From NCBI RefSeq assembly GCF_008087625.1, contig NZ_CP042997.1:4402001-4466000 (forward strand): a stretch of DNA of 64,000 nucleotides, read 5' to 3'. Shown in pieces: positions 30,030 through 39,432 of the stretch. Each line of letters begins with the position of its first letter. Positions within the stretch are counted from its first letter, which is position 1. This DNA comes from Aquisphaera giovannonii. Lineage in GTDB: Bacteria; Planctomycetota; Planctomycetia; Isosphaerales; Isosphaeraceae. The position numbers were made by a program, and so were the translations under genes. The notes under the pieces were generated by a model. The model was not told the DNA's origin. It saw only the letters and a list, made by a program, of their open reading frames with translations, and searched no databases.

Positions 30030-30995
30030 TCATCGCGCGGACGCGGGCCGGTCGTTGGAGATGGGCTCCTCGGAGATCGGGCCGACCTCCTGCCCCCGGA
30101 GATGTTTGTCGAAGAACTGACGGATCCGCGTCCGGACCTCCGGGTTGCGGAAGCCGCCGTGGCCCGCACCGACCACGGGTATGAAGAGGACGGAGGCGCC
30201 CTCCTTCTTCAGGGCGGCGGCGAGCCGCACCGATTGATCGAAGGGGACGGTCGGGTCCTTGGTCCCGTGGAGGATCAGGAACGGCGGGGCCTCCTTCGTC
30301 ACGTACGCGATCGGCGAGGCGGCCCGGGCCCTGGACCGGTCCTCCGACACCGTGGCCCCGATGAGCTTCGACTCCGGCGAGCCGGCCGCGTCGTGGCTGC
30401 CCCCCATCGCCGGGATGTCGGACGGGCCGAACTCGTCCACCACGCAACGGACCGCCGTGCTGCCCCCCTTGTGCGGGCCGAGCTCCCCTTCCAGGCCCGC
30501 GGCGGTGCCGGCGGTCCCCAGCATGGCAACGAGGTGCCCGCCCGCGGAGGCCCCGATCACGCCGATGCGGTCGGGGTCGAGCCGATACGTCGCCGCATGG
30601 GCGCGGACCCATCGGATCGCGGCCTTGCAGTCGTGGATCTGGGCCGGCCAGGTCGCCTGGCCGCTGAGCCGGTAAGTGATCGAGGCGACCGCGTACTGCC
30701 CGCTCGCGACGAGCCCGAGCAGCTCGCCGACGCCCATGCTCTTGTCGCCTCCCAGCCAGGCGCCGCCGTGGACGTTCACGACGACCGGAAGCCGCGCCGT
30801 CCCCTTCGGCTCCTTGGGAAGGTAGAGGTCCAGCCGTTGCCGCGGATCTGACGTCCCGGCGTAGGCGATCTCCTTCTCGACCCGGATCGAGTCGGGGACG
30901 TTGAGCCGGCCGCTCGGCGGCTGGGCGGTCGCGATCGGCGGGAGCATCAGGCCGACGGAGAGGAGCGTCGTGCCGAGCCGTGCTGCGCGTTTCAT
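30030..30995 (-). CDS. Exported alpha/beta-hydrolase esterase (BD-FAE-like)
   Basis: A 321-residue protein with an N-terminal signal peptide (cleavage near PIATAQPP). It has the oxyanion-hole motif HGGAW, the nucleophile elbow GASAGGH, a late acid region (HGTKDPTVPF) and the C-terminal histidine in GAGHGGF. This is the pattern of secreted esterases of the acetyl-esterase/feruloyl-esterase-like group. The substrate is not evident. It lies 114 nt downstream of the HupE-like gene on the same strand and may share its transcript. Confidence 0.88.
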   Translation of the reverse strand: MKRAARLGTTLLSVGLMLPPIATAQPPSGRLNVPDSIRVEKEIAYAGTSDPRQRLDLYLPKEPKGTARLPVVVNVHGGAWLGGDKSMGVGELLGLVASGQYAVASITYRLSGQATWPAQIHDCKAAIRWVRAHAATYRLDPDRIGVIGASAGGHLVAMLGTAGTAAGLEGELGPHKGGSTAVRCVVDEFGPSDIPAMGGSHDAAGSPESKLIGATVSEDRSRARAASPIAYVTKEAPPFLILHGTKDPTVPFDQSVRLAAALKKEGASVLFIPVVGAGHGGFRNPEVRTRIRQFFDKHLRGQEVGPISEEPISNDRPASAR

Positions 30996-31109
30996 CAGGC
31001 ATGCCCTCCGAGAAGGGGAACGGCGGCCCGCGGGCCTGACGCGAGACGGACTCCCATCCGGGTCGACGTCCGGCCCCGCATCCCCCTCATCGTATCGCCG
31101 GCCATCGCG

Positions 31110-32390
31110 TCAGGGGATGATTTCCGGCTCGCCGGTGAGCTTTCGCCCGCCCGCATGGCCCGCGGATTCCGCCGCGGTCGCGGCGACGGTCAGGAGGGCC
31201 AGCCCGGCGAGCAGCCAGGATGCGTGCCCGGCGAGGCCCTCGACGGCCGGGCCGATCGGGTTGGGCCAGCCGACGGCCCTCTCGGCCAGCCAGGCCGCCG
31301 CGGCGATGCCGGTCAGCGTGCCCCCGGCGACGCGGAAGGCCGCGTACGCCCGCGTGCGGGCCAGGAGCACGAGCCACGGCATGGCCACGAAGATCACGAG
31401 GAGCTGGATGGCCTCGATCCCGAGATTGAAGCCGAGCAGGCCGGAGGCCAGCGTCCAGGGGTCGAAGCCGAATCCGGTCAACGTCGCCGCGAAGGCCAGG
31501 CCGTGGACGAGGCCGAACCCGCCGGCGATGTAGGCCTCGCGGCCGCGGAAGACCGGGACCAACGCATGGACTGCCGAGACCAGGATCGAGAGCGCGATCG
31601 CCGATTCGACGAGGGGCTCGGGCAGCCGTGCCCACCCCATCGCGCCGATCGCGAGGGTGATCGAATGGCCGATCGTGAACGCAGTCACGACCTTGACGAT
31701 CCGCCGCAGCGCCGCCGCCCCGCCGGCGTAGCCCCCCCACCTCCTCCCTTCGGCCACGAGCGGCGCGGGGAGGATGAGGGCGAGCAGGAACAGCAGGTGA
31801 TCGGTCCCCTCTGCGATGTGCCGGGCGCCGAGGCGGACCATGGCGGCGAAGCCCCGAAGCCAGTTGCCGCCCGAGCGATCGATCTCCAGCGAAGGTTCCG
31901 TGTCGCGCATCGTCCCCAGGAGGACCGGCTCGTCGCCGATCACGCCGCGGCCCCAGTCGCTGGCCAGGGTCACCACCGCGGTGTGCGTGACCAGGCGGTC
32001 GAAGATCGCGTCGTAATGCAGCGTGAGGCGGTCCGCCGGCGCCCCGGGAGGCGGGGTCAGGGTCAGGCCGACGAGGACGTCGGGCTCCTTCTCGACGACC
32101 GGGGTCAGGTCGCGGACCGCCACCGCCCAGGGCCGCCCGTCCGGGGCCGTCGCGCGGACGTGGGAGAGGATGTACGGCTTCAGATCGTCGCCGTGTTCGG
32201 CGACCGTCCGCACGGCGTCGGCGGGCAGGGGCCTGTCCCAGCCGGTCGCCAGCTCGCAGATCGGCAGGGTCAGCTCGGCGTCGATGCGGCCGCCCTGGAG
32301 CCGGAGCACGACCGCCGAGCTGGGCATCGGGTGGCCCCACGCGGGGCCCGCCGTCAGCAGGAGCAGGATCGCCGGGATGAGTCGTCGCAT
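31110..32390 (-). CDS. HupE/UreJ-like membrane protein
   Basis: A 426-residue membrane protein. The first residues form a signal peptide (ending PAWGHPM); the N-terminal 180 residues are a periplasmic beta-rich domain. The C-terminal part has six or more helices with the HupE/UreJ pattern: ARHIAEGTDHLLFLLAL, FTIGHSITLAI, PLVESAIALSI and GFGLVHGLAFA. Members are linked to nickel or cobalt uptake, though for this longer subgroup no function is established. The ATG at 32390 follows an AGGTGG ribosome binding site that overlaps the stop of the upstream DUF3500 gene, so the two genes are translationally close. Confidence 0.85.
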   Translation of the reverse strand: MRRLIPAILLLLTAGPAWGHPMPSSAVVLRLQGGRIDAELTLPICELATGWDRPLPADAVRTVAEHGDDLKPYILSHVRATAPDGRPWAVAVRDLTPVVEKEPDVLVGLTLTPPPGAPADRLTLHYDAIFDRLVTHTAVVTLASDWGRGVIGDEPVLLGTMRDTEPSLEIDRSGGNWLRGFAAMVRLGARHIAEGTDHLLFLLALILPAPLVAEGRRWGGYAGGAAALRRIVKVVTAFTIGHSITLAIGAMGWARLPEPLVESAIALSILVSAVHALVPVFRGREAYIAGGFGLVHGLAFAATLTGFGFDPWTLASGLLGFNLGIEAIQLLVIFVAMPWLVLLARTRAYAAFRVAGGTLTGIAAAAWLAERAVGWPNPIGPAVEGLAGHASWLLAGLALLTVAATAAESAGHAGGRKLTGEPEIIP

Positions 32391-32397
32391 CGCCACC

Positions 32398-33777
32398 TCA
32401 GAAGGAGAATTCCGCCCCGTAGTCGGTCAGGCGATCGCGCCAGATCGTGTGGTAATGGACCTGGTCGCGGACCACGACGCCGCCCTGGCTCGCGAACTCG
32501 ATCCAGACGCGCGGGCCGTCGATGCGGACGTAATCGCCCCGGGCTTCCAGGGTCGTCGTCCCAGAGAACGAGACCGTCGTCCCGTCCAGGTCGGCCTCGT
32601 AGAGCCGGCGATACGACTCGGCCTGGGCGTTGTCGGCCGTCCAGGCCGCGATCGCCCGCTTCACGAAGGCTTTCGACGCGTCGGAGAGCTCCGAGACCGG
32701 TACCCCCTCGCGGGCCGGGAACTTGCCGTCGCGGCCGGGCCCGACGTAAACGTCGTTGAACCGCCGGTTGAGCCGCGCCTTCGAAACCTGCTCCGGCGTG
32801 AGCGAACGGAGCAGGCCGGCCATCGCGTCCTTCATCGGGGCGAGGGGGCCGTGCGCCTTGCCGGACTCATCGGTCCAGGTCGTCGGCTCGACGGCGAGGA
32901 AATAGGGTGTCGCGGCGGCGGCCGTTCCCCGGTAATAGATGTTGAACGCCAGGTGGTGGCCGCCGAATTGGAGCAGCCAGGGCGTGGTCGTCGAGGGCTG
33001 GCCCAGGATTGCGATCATGTAGTTGGCCGCGCCGTAGCCTCCCCCGGGGCCCCCGAACGGACCGCCGGGACCTCCCCCCGGCCCGCCGGGTCCCCCGAAT
33101 GGGCCGCCGGGACCGCCCGGCGCTCGGCGTCGCATGAACGCCCGGTCCTCCTCGCGGGATATGAAGCCGTCCTTGTCCGCGTCGATCTCGGCGAACTGGT
33201 CGCGGAGGAAGTCCGGGGCCTCGTCCTTGCTCAGCCTCCCGTCCTTGTTCGCGTCGGCATCCTCGAACGGCCCGCCGCCCGGGGGAGGCCCGCCAGGCCC
33301 GTCGCCGCCCGGAGGCCCCCCGCCCGGCCCGCGACGACCCGGGCCCCGTTTGCCTTCCAGATTGCCGAGGACGTCATCGGCGGCGCGGATCTCCTGGAAT
33401 CGGGCGAACCCTTCCTCGCCGAGGGCCAGGCGGGCCACCTTCATCGCCGCGTAGACCTGGGGCGCCTTCAGATCCCGGAAGAAGACGCCGTTGCGCAGGT
33501 TGGAGCCGCCTGGGAAGTTCGACCACCGGGCCGCCAGGCGCCGACTCAGATCAATCTGGGCGGTGTGGCGCTGCTCGTCGGTCAGAGTGCCCAGGAACGC
33601 CTTGGCCGCGTCCACGACCGCCGCCACGTTCGGCGACTCGAGCAAGGCCGGGGTGGGAGCGGCCGCCTGGCCATGGTCGACGGACCGATTGGGCGCTGGA
33701 CCGAGATGGGCCGCGGCGAGGCCGATGGGCAGCGTGCCGGCCGCCGCGAGGAGGCCGAGGAGGAGCGATCTGTTCAT
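32398..33777 (-). CDS. DUF3500 protein with inserted EF-hand pair
   Basis: A 459-residue exported protein (signal peptide about 1-22). DUF3500 landmarks are plain: ARWSNFPGG, then ADDVLGNL on one side, and ILGQPSTTTPWLLQFGGHHLAFN on the other side of a foreign-looking insert. The insert (about residues 145-245) has Gly/Pro-rich tracts around two EF-hand loops (DANKDGRLSKDE and DADKDGFISREE). The DUF3500 function is unknown; the EF-hands predict calcium binding. It sits 7 nt upstream of the HupE-like gene on the same strand, an arrangement that suggests a shared task. Confidence 0.85.
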   Translation of the reverse strand: MNRSLLLGLLAAAGTLPIGLAAAHLGPAPNRSVDHGQAAAPTPALLESPNVAAVVDAAKAFLGTLTDEQRHTAQIDLSRRLAARWSNFPGGSNLRNGVFFRDLKAPQVYAAMKVARLALGEEGFARFQEIRAADDVLGNLEGKRGPGRRGPGGGPPGGDGPGGPPPGGGPFEDADANKDGRLSKDEAPDFLRDQFAEIDADKDGFISREEDRAFMRRRAPGGPGGPFGGPGGPGGGPGGPFGGPGGGYGAANYMIAILGQPSTTTPWLLQFGGHHLAFNIYYRGTAAAATPYFLAVEPTTWTDESGKAHGPLAPMKDAMAGLLRSLTPEQVSKARLNRRFNDVYVGPGRDGKFPAREGVPVSELSDASKAFVKRAIAAWTADNAQAESYRRLYEADLDGTTVSFSGTTTLEARGDYVRIDGPRVWIEFASQGGVVVRDQVHYHTIWRDRLTDYGAEFSF

Positions 33778-34077
33778 CCGACGCGGTCCTTTTCACCGAG
33801 ATCCGGGGGCGGCACACCATGATTTGGATCACTGACGACGTGGAAGGGTCCCTGGCCCCGGGACGCCCTCGCGGCTGCGTCCGACGGTATCAAACGCCCT
33901 GGCCGGCGGACGAAGAGTTTCCCCTAAATTCGACTTCATGGGCCGCGGCGGGTCGATCCCGATTGCGACCGACGCGGTCCCGTTGCCGATTCAACGCCGA
34001 GATTTCCCTCGCCGCCGGCATTCCCATACAATGAACACGAGCTAGTTCGTAGACCCTCGGTCCGGAAAGCGTGCTGC
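33778..34077. other. Intergenic region between divergent DUF3500 and YkgJ-type genes
   Basis: Three hundred bases between two divergent genes, with no supported gene. It should hold both promoters. A less GC-rich stretch near 33905-34040 is the likely promoter region for the plus-strand gene, but I could not define boxes with confidence. Confidence 0.5.
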
Positions 34078-35334
34078 ATGTCGAGCCCCGTGCGAAGCCT
34101 CCCCGTGATGCAGAACTGGGACTGCCAGAGCTGCGGCGACTGCTGCCGGACGCTCGAGGGGGTGATCACCGAGGAGGAGAAGCGGCGCATCGAGGGGTTG
34201 ATCCCGGCGGGCGATCCCGAATTCCCCCCGGGGCCTTGGTTCGCGCCGAAGGGTCGGGGCTCCGGGAAGTGGTCGCTGACCCATCGGCCCTCCGGGGGCT
34301 GCGTCTTCCTGACGGCCGACAACCGCTGCGGGATCCAGAAGCGGTTCGGCGCCGAGGCCAAGCCGTTCGCCTGCCGGCTGTTCCCCTTCCTCCTCATCCC
34401 CGCAGGCGACCACTGGCGGGTCGGGATGCGCTTCTCGTGCCCTTCGGTCGCGGCGAACATCGGCCGCCCGGTGGCCGAGGCGAAGGAGGATTTGGCCGGC
34501 TTCTCGCGACTCCTGGAGAAGCATGTCGGCCGGTCGGCGGACAGCGCCCAGGCGCCCGCGGCCGAGGGGGGCCAGCAGCTCTCGTGGCCGGACGTCTGCC
34601 GCGTCGTCCAGGTGCTCGCGGAGATCGTGGAGGACCGCGGCGATCGCCTGGAGCGCCGGCTTCGCAAGTGCCTGGCCGTCGTGCGGATTGGCCGGCAGAC
34701 GCAGTGGAACAACCTGAGCGGCCACAAGGTGACCAAGTTCGTGCAGGCGGTACGCGGCGCCATGGAGGCCGAGGTGCCCCGCGAGCCCGCGGACCTGCCG
34801 CCTCCCGACCGCCTGCTCGGCGGCATCCCGTTCCGAGCCCTGCTCGCGATTTACGCTCGAAAGGATCGCGACCTGTACGGGGCGTCGCGCCTCCTGAGGC
34901 GGCCCGGCCGCGTGCTCGCGGGCTGGCGCTTCATCCGGGGTCGCGGCCGGGTGCCCCGCGTGAACCCGTTCCTGCCCGACGTCCGCTTCGACGAGGTGGA
35001 ACGGGCCGAGGGGATGCCCTCCGAGCTGGACGAGACGCTGGAGCGGTACTACCTGGTGAAGCTCAGCTCCCTCCAGTTCTGCGGGCCTCCCAATTTCGAC
35101 ATGTCCCTCTGGGCCGGCCTGGAATCCCTGATCGCCACGCTGCCGATGATCCTGTGGCTGAGGCGGGCGTTCCGGGACCAGCCCCCGGCGCAGGCGATCG
35201 AGCGGGCGATCCAGACCGTCGACAACCACTTCGGGGGCAACCCGATGCTGGGCCTCCCCCACGTCCGCTACCTGGTCCGCCTGCTCGCCGAGCGTGGCGA
35301 GCTGGAGAAGCTCATCGCCTGGTATAGCCGGTAG
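34078..35334 (+). CDS. YkgJ-family cysteine-cluster protein
   Basis: A 418-residue protein. Its N-terminal 120 residues have the cysteine pattern of the YkgJ family: CQSCGDCC near residue 16, a second group GGCVFLTADNRCGI, then ACRLFPF and SCPSV. The family is thought to bind zinc or an iron-sulfur cluster through these cysteines. The remaining 280 residues are mostly helical and unrecognised. The ATG at 34078 places the first cysteine group near the N-terminus; a second ATG ten codons later is an alternative. No neighbour explains its role. Confidence 0.82.
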   Translation: MSSPVRSLPVMQNWDCQSCGDCCRTLEGVITEEEKRRIEGLIPAGDPEFPPGPWFAPKGRGSGKWSLTHRPSGGCVFLTADNRCGIQKRFGAEAKPFACRLFPFLLIPAGDHWRVGMRFSCPSVAANIGRPVAEAKEDLAGFSRLLEKHVGRSADSAQAPAAEGGQQLSWPDVCRVVQVLAEIVEDRGDRLERRLRKCLAVVRIGRQTQWNNLSGHKVTKFVQAVRGAMEAEVPREPADLPPPDRLLGGIPFRALLAIYARKDRDLYGASRLLRRPGRVLAGWRFIRGRGRVPRVNPFLPDVRFDEVERAEGMPSELDETLERYYLVKLSSLQFCGPPNFDMSLWAGLESLIATLPMILWLRRAFRDQPPAQAIERAIQTVDNHFGGNPMLGLPHVRYLVRLLAERGELEKLIAWYSR

Positions 35335-35639
35335 GGCATGCCGTCGTCTCCCGGGTGCGGAAGGCCAGCCCCGTACACGACGGCCGTGACCGCGAGGCCA
35401 CGTTGCTGGCCCATGGCATCGAACACGAGATGAAGCCCGGGATCGTGGTCGACGACGACGCGGCCCCCGGAGGCGGATCGGGCCGGTCGAGATCCGGCCG
35501 CGGCCCGATGCGGCGCGGACGCTCTCCTAAAATCCGCTTTAGACTCGGCCCCGGGCCCCCTGCCCGCGGGTAGCATGTGTCGAGGTTCGAGCACGAGTGT
35601 CCCCGGATCGTGCGGGGGCCTGGGACCGGAGGCTTCGCC
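35335..35639. other. Intergenic region upstream of the two-component genes
   Basis: About 305 bases with no gene I can support. Both strands show short open frames in GC-rich sequence, but none has a domain or a ribosome binding site. The promoter of the regulator-kinase pair should be here. Confidence 0.45.
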
Positions 35640-36339
35640 GTGGCGGGCAGGATCCTGGTGGTGGAGGACGACACGAGCCTCGCCCGATCCCTGGTCGAGG
35701 GGCTTTCGGACGAGGGCTTCGAGGTCGCGCACGCGGCCGACGGCGACGCGGCGATGGAGGCCCTCCGGCGGGGGGGGATGGGACCTCATCGTCCTCGACT
35801 GGTGGCTCCCGGGTCGGGATGGCCTGGAGGTCCTGGGGGAGTATCGGCGGAGCGGCGGCAACACGCCCGTTCTCTTCCTGACGGCGCGGGACGCCGTCGG
35901 CGACCGGGTCCGCGGGCTCGACGGCGGGGCCGACGATTACCTGTGCAAGCCGTTCGCCTTCGAGGAGATGCTGGCCCGCGCGAGGGCGCTCGTCCGCCGG
36001 GGCCGCCCGGTCGAGGTGACGACGCTCTCGTATCGCGACGTCCGGGTCGAGGTGATGGAGCAGAAGGCGGAGCGGGCCGGCCGTCCCCTGGACCTGACGG
36101 CCAAGGAGCTGGCGCTGCTGGTCTTCTTCCTCCGCCATCCCGGGGAGGTCCTCTCGCGTTCCCGGATCTACGGGCACGTCTGGGGCGAGGATTACGACTT
36201 CATCTCGAACACGCTGGACGTCCACATCAAGGAGCTGCGCCGGGCGCTGGAGTCCTCCGGCCCTCGCCTGATCCAGACGGTCCGGGGCCGCGGCTACCTG
36301 CTCGGCGCCCCGCCGGCCGCGGCCGAGGACGGCCCATGA
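35640..36339 (+). CDS. OmpR-type response regulator (frameshifted in G8 run)
   Basis: The regulator is split between two frames. The first part starts at a GTG (35640) with GGAGG 7 nt upstream and reads AGRILVVEDDTSLARSLVEG, a normal receiver start. At a run of eight G (35770-35777) the frame must move by one base; the other frame then continues WDLIVLDWWLPGRDGLEVL, with the phosphoacceptor Asp at 35797-35799, the conserved Lys in LCKPFAF, and a winged-helix DNA-binding domain ending QTVRGRGYLL. Removing one G restores an uninterrupted protein of about 232 residues. All key residues are intact on either side, so an assembly or sequencing error, or a slippery run that still makes some protein, is as likely as a dead gene. 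Confidence 0.8.
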
Positions 36340-37823
36340 CGCTCGTCACGCGGGTCTCGGTGGCCTTCCTCGTGGCACTGGCTCTGGCCCTCTCCGGGTT
36401 CTCCGCGTGCCTGTACGTCCTGGCCGGTTTGCGGCTCAGGCTCGACCTGGACCAGGAATTGGAGGCGACGCTGGACCGCTTCCCGGAGCGGCGCGAGTCC
36501 GCGAGCGGGCGCGTCGCCTGGGCCGTCTACGACGACGCGGGGCGGAGGATCGAGGGCTCGACGGGGGCGGGCAGCCAGGCGGTCCTGGACGGCCGCGACC
36601 TCGGCCCGATCGCCGTGGACGTCGCGAAGACCATCGCGGACCGGGACGGGCTCCGCTGGAGGGTCCTGGCGCGGCGGATCGGCGGACGCGGCCGCCATGG
36701 CCCTCCCCCCGACGACCGGGGCGGCCCGCGCCGGCCGCCGCCCCCGGAGAAGGAGGCTCGCAAGGGGGGCGGGCCCGGCCGCGACCGGCCGGGCCAGGTG
36801 CTGGCCGCCTGGGCCTCGCTCGAGCCGGTCGAGGCCGAGCTGCGCTGGCTGGCGCTCGCCCTGCCGCTGATCTCGATCGGGCTCTGGGGGCTGACCGCGG
36901 CGATCGGCCATCACTTCGGCCGCCGCGCCCTGGCCCCGCTCACCCTCATGGCCGAATCGGCCCGGAACATGCCCTTCGACGACGGCAGATTGCCCAGCCC
37001 CGGGACCCGCGACGAGCTCGACGAGTTCGCCCGGAGCTTCAACGGGCTCCTCGACCGCCTGCACGTGGCGCTCGAGCGCCAGCGGCAGTTCACCGGCCAG
37101 GCGTCGCACCAGCTCCGCACGCCGCTGGCCGCCCTCGTCGCCGCGATCGACGTGGCCCGCCGCCGGCCCCGGACCGCCGAGGAGCACGAGCGGATCCTGG
37201 ACCGGCTCCGCGACGACGCCGGGCGCCTCTGGCGGGTCGTCGAGGCCCTGCTGTTCCTCGCCCGCGCGGACGCCGACGCCGAGCTGCCCGACGCGGAGCG
37301 GCTCGACCTCGCCGCCTGGGCCGCGGGCCACCTCCGCCTCTGGTCCGACCACGGCCGGGCGGCCGACCTGCATTTCGAAGCGAGCGGCGGGGCGCGGCCA
37401 TGGACGAGGGCCCACCGGCCCTTGCTGGCCCAGCTGCTCGACAACCTCCTGGAGAACGCCTGCAAGTACAGCCCGCCGGGGACGCCCGTCGTCGTCCGCG
37501 TCGCGGAGGAGCCGGGCGCCGCGTCGCTGGCGGTGGAAGACCGCGGCTCCGGCATCCCCGCCGCCGACCTGCCGCGGATCTTCGAGCCCTTCCATCGCGC
37601 CGAGTCCGCCCGCCGCCAGGGCCCCGCGGGGGTCGGGCTGGGGCTGGCCGTCGCCCGCCGGATCGCCGAGGCCCACGGCGGCACGATCGTCGCCGAGAGC
37701 GAGCCCGGCCGCGGCAGCCGCTTCGTGGTCCGGCTGCCCCTCGTGAAGGCTGACACCCGGGAGGTCGTTCGCGAGCCGGGGCTCACCCGGTCGCCGGACG
37801 GAGCCGGCCCCCACGGGGGCTGA
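36336..37823 (+). CDS. Sensor histidine kinase
   Basis: A 495-residue kinase whose ATG overlaps the regulator stop by 4 nt, so the two form a cognate pair. It has an N-terminal membrane helix, a periplasmic sensor region with a Pro/Gly/Arg-rich stretch (about 110-150), a second helix near 175-190, a HAMP-like segment, the phosphoacceptor His258 in ASHQLRTPLAAL, and an ATPase domain with the N-box LLDNLLENACKYS, G1 VEDRGSGIP and G2 GVGLGLAVARRI. The signal and target genes cannot be inferred. Confidence 0.92.
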   Translation: MTLVTRVSVAFLVALALALSGFSACLYVLAGLRLRLDLDQELEATLDRFPERRESASGRVAWAVYDDAGRRIEGSTGAGSQAVLDGRDLGPIAVDVAKTIADRDGLRWRVLARRIGGRGRHGPPPDDRGGPRRPPPPEKEARKGGGPGRDRPGQVLAAWASLEPVEAELRWLALALPLISIGLWGLTAAIGHHFGRRALAPLTLMAESARNMPFDDGRLPSPGTRDELDEFARSFNGLLDRLHVALERQRQFTGQASHQLRTPLAALVAAIDVARRRPRTAEEHERILDRLRDDAGRLWRVVEALLFLARADADAELPDAERLDLAAWAAGHLRLWSDHGRAADLHFEASGGARPWTRAHRPLLAQLLDNLLENACKYSPPGTPVVVRVAEEPGAASLAVEDRGSGIPAADLPRIFEPFHRAESARRQGPAGVGLGLAVARRIAEAHGGTIVAESEPGRGSRFVVRLPLVKADTREVVREPGLTRSPDGAGPHGG

Positions 37824-37842
37824 TCTGCGCGCCACGCGGAGG

Positions 37843-39411
37843 TTACCACGCTCGATTGCCGAAATGCCGACGCCGCAGCCGGCGGCTCGCCACGACCAGG
37901 CTCTGGAGCTTGTGCTGCGCGTCGTGGAATTTGCTGATGGGGCTGTCCGCGAAGGTGGCGAAGCCGCAGTCGGGATTGAGGAGGACGCGGTCGGGGCCGA
38001 AGAGGGCGATGGCCTTCTCGGCCCTGGGGATGATCTCCTCGGGCGTCTCGATGCGGTCCGTCTTCTGATCCACCACGCCGACGCCGATGCGGAGCGAATC
38101 GGGCAGCTCCCGGAGGACGTCGATCTCGCCGGCGCGGGGCGTGCAGAGCTCGAGGAAGAGGGTGCCGACGGGGATGCTCGAGAAGAGGCCGACGAGCGGC
38201 CGGTAATCGCCGGCCAGGGCGGCGGATTCGTCCCTCGTCCAGTTGCCGCGGCAGACGTGGAGCGCCAGGCGATCGCGGGGGAAGCCCGCGAAGACCTCGC
38301 CCAGGAGCCGGGTGGCCAGCTCGAGCTCCTCGCGCGGTGTTCGCTTCTCGCCGAGCGCGCCGCACATGAACGAGCGGTTGCCCGAGGCCCGGCGGCCGTG
38401 CACGACCTCCGTGAGCACCGGCTCGTCGAGCTGGACGAGGGCGGCCCCGGCGTCCAGCAGGTCGGCGACCTCCTCGCGGAGCACCCGGACGATGTCCGCG
38501 GCGAGCTCCTCCCGCTCGCGATAGACGCGGTCGGAGACGCACTCCAGCCACATCGTCCGCGTCAGGAGGTACGGGCCCGGGAGCGCGACCTTGAGGGGGT
38601 GATCGCCCATCGTGCGGGGGTAATCGAGCTCATGGCGTGCGAGCGGCCGGGCCGGGTCGCGGGCGATCCGCCCGAACACGGCGGGGTGCCGGACCGACTG
38701 CGCCGGGACGTCGAGCGCCGCCAGCTCGCGGGCGAATTCGTCGGGATGCTCGACGTAGGGGAGCAGGTCCACGATCGGGATGAGCTGGCAGTTGGCGAGC
38801 CGGCCGCCGACGAAGCTGGCGTAGCCGTCCCGCCGCTGCTCGCCGTCGGTGAACACGTCCACCCCGGCGCCGATCTGGGCGACGATCACCTCGGCCACCG
38901 CCCGATCGGCGAGGGCGTGGAAAGCCCGCTCCTCCATGCGTCCCTCGAGCCATTCGCGGAGCGCGATGAGCAGCCAGGCGGGGCGGGGCCAGCTCCCGAT
39001 GCCCATGACCGCGAGGGGCGGGATGGCGGGAGGTGCAGGCCTCGGCCCCCGCCGCTCGGGCGGGGCGGCCTCGCGCGGGGCGCCCGGCACGCCGGCGGGC
39101 TCCCTCGCGGGGGGTGCCTTCGACCCCGGTGTGAACGGCCCCTTCGAGATCAGGAAGATCCAGCCGGCCCTCGCGGGGTCGCGCCCGGCGGAGACCAGCT
39201 CGTTGCCGGTCATCCGGCACCAGGACGGCAGGTCCTCGGACACCGATGGCTCGGTCGAGCGGAGCTCCAGGAGCTGGCCGTGCCCGAGCGGGTCGATGCG
39301 GCGGCGGATCTGGAGGAGCAGGCCGCTGCCGCAGTCCATGTCGCCGCCGTCGAACCGATCGGCCGGCTCGAGGGCAGGGGGGCCGTCCTTGTCGCGATTC
39401 GCGTCGCTCAT
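37843..39411 (-). CDS. TusA-like domain fused to core MetE-like methyltransferase
   Basis: A 522-residue fusion. Residues about 20-90 are TusA-like: DMDCGSGLLLQIR keeps the acceptor cysteine but has CGSG for the usual CPxP, followed by GQLLELRSTEPSV and LPSWCRMTGNEL. A Pro/Arg-rich linker (about 90-130) leads to a domain of about 390 residues matching the C-terminal catalytic half of cobalamin-independent methionine synthase. The four zinc ligands are present: His385 and Cys387 (LHVCRGN), Glu421 (LFLELC) and Cys482 (NPDCGF), with the LDEPVL motif. The folate-binding N-terminal half of full MetE is absent, as in core-MetE proteins, which use other methyl donors. Its operon partners are DsrE-like and TusA-like, so a thiol or persulfide acceptor is plausible; the true substrate is unknown. 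Confidence 0.85.
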   Translation of the reverse strand: MSDANRDKDGPPALEPADRFDGGDMDCGSGLLLQIRRRIDPLGHGQLLELRSTEPSVSEDLPSWCRMTGNELVSAGRDPARAGWIFLISKGPFTPGSKAPPAREPAGVPGAPREAAPPERRGPRPAPPAIPPLAVMGIGSWPRPAWLLIALREWLEGRMEERAFHALADRAVAEVIVAQIGAGVDVFTDGEQRRDGYASFVGGRLANCQLIPIVDLLPYVEHPDEFARELAALDVPAQSVRHPAVFGRIARDPARPLARHELDYPRTMGDHPLKVALPGPYLLTRTMWLECVSDRVYREREELAADIVRVLREEVADLLDAGAALVQLDEPVLTEVVHGRRASGNRSFMCGALGEKRTPREELELATRLLGEVFAGFPRDRLALHVCRGNWTRDESAALAGDYRPLVGLFSSIPVGTLFLELCTPRAGEIDVLRELPDSLRIGVGVVDQKTDRIETPEEIIPRAEKAIALFGPDRVLLNPDCGFATFADSPISKFHDAQHKLQSLVVASRRLRRRHFGNRAW

Positions 39412-39432
39412 GGGCGTCTCGCCTCGGGCCCC

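Noticed and set aside
35341-35573. A possible transposase or gene remnant before the two-component genes
   Set aside because: One frame looks briefly protein-like on each strand, but there is no domain, start signal or terminal repeat.
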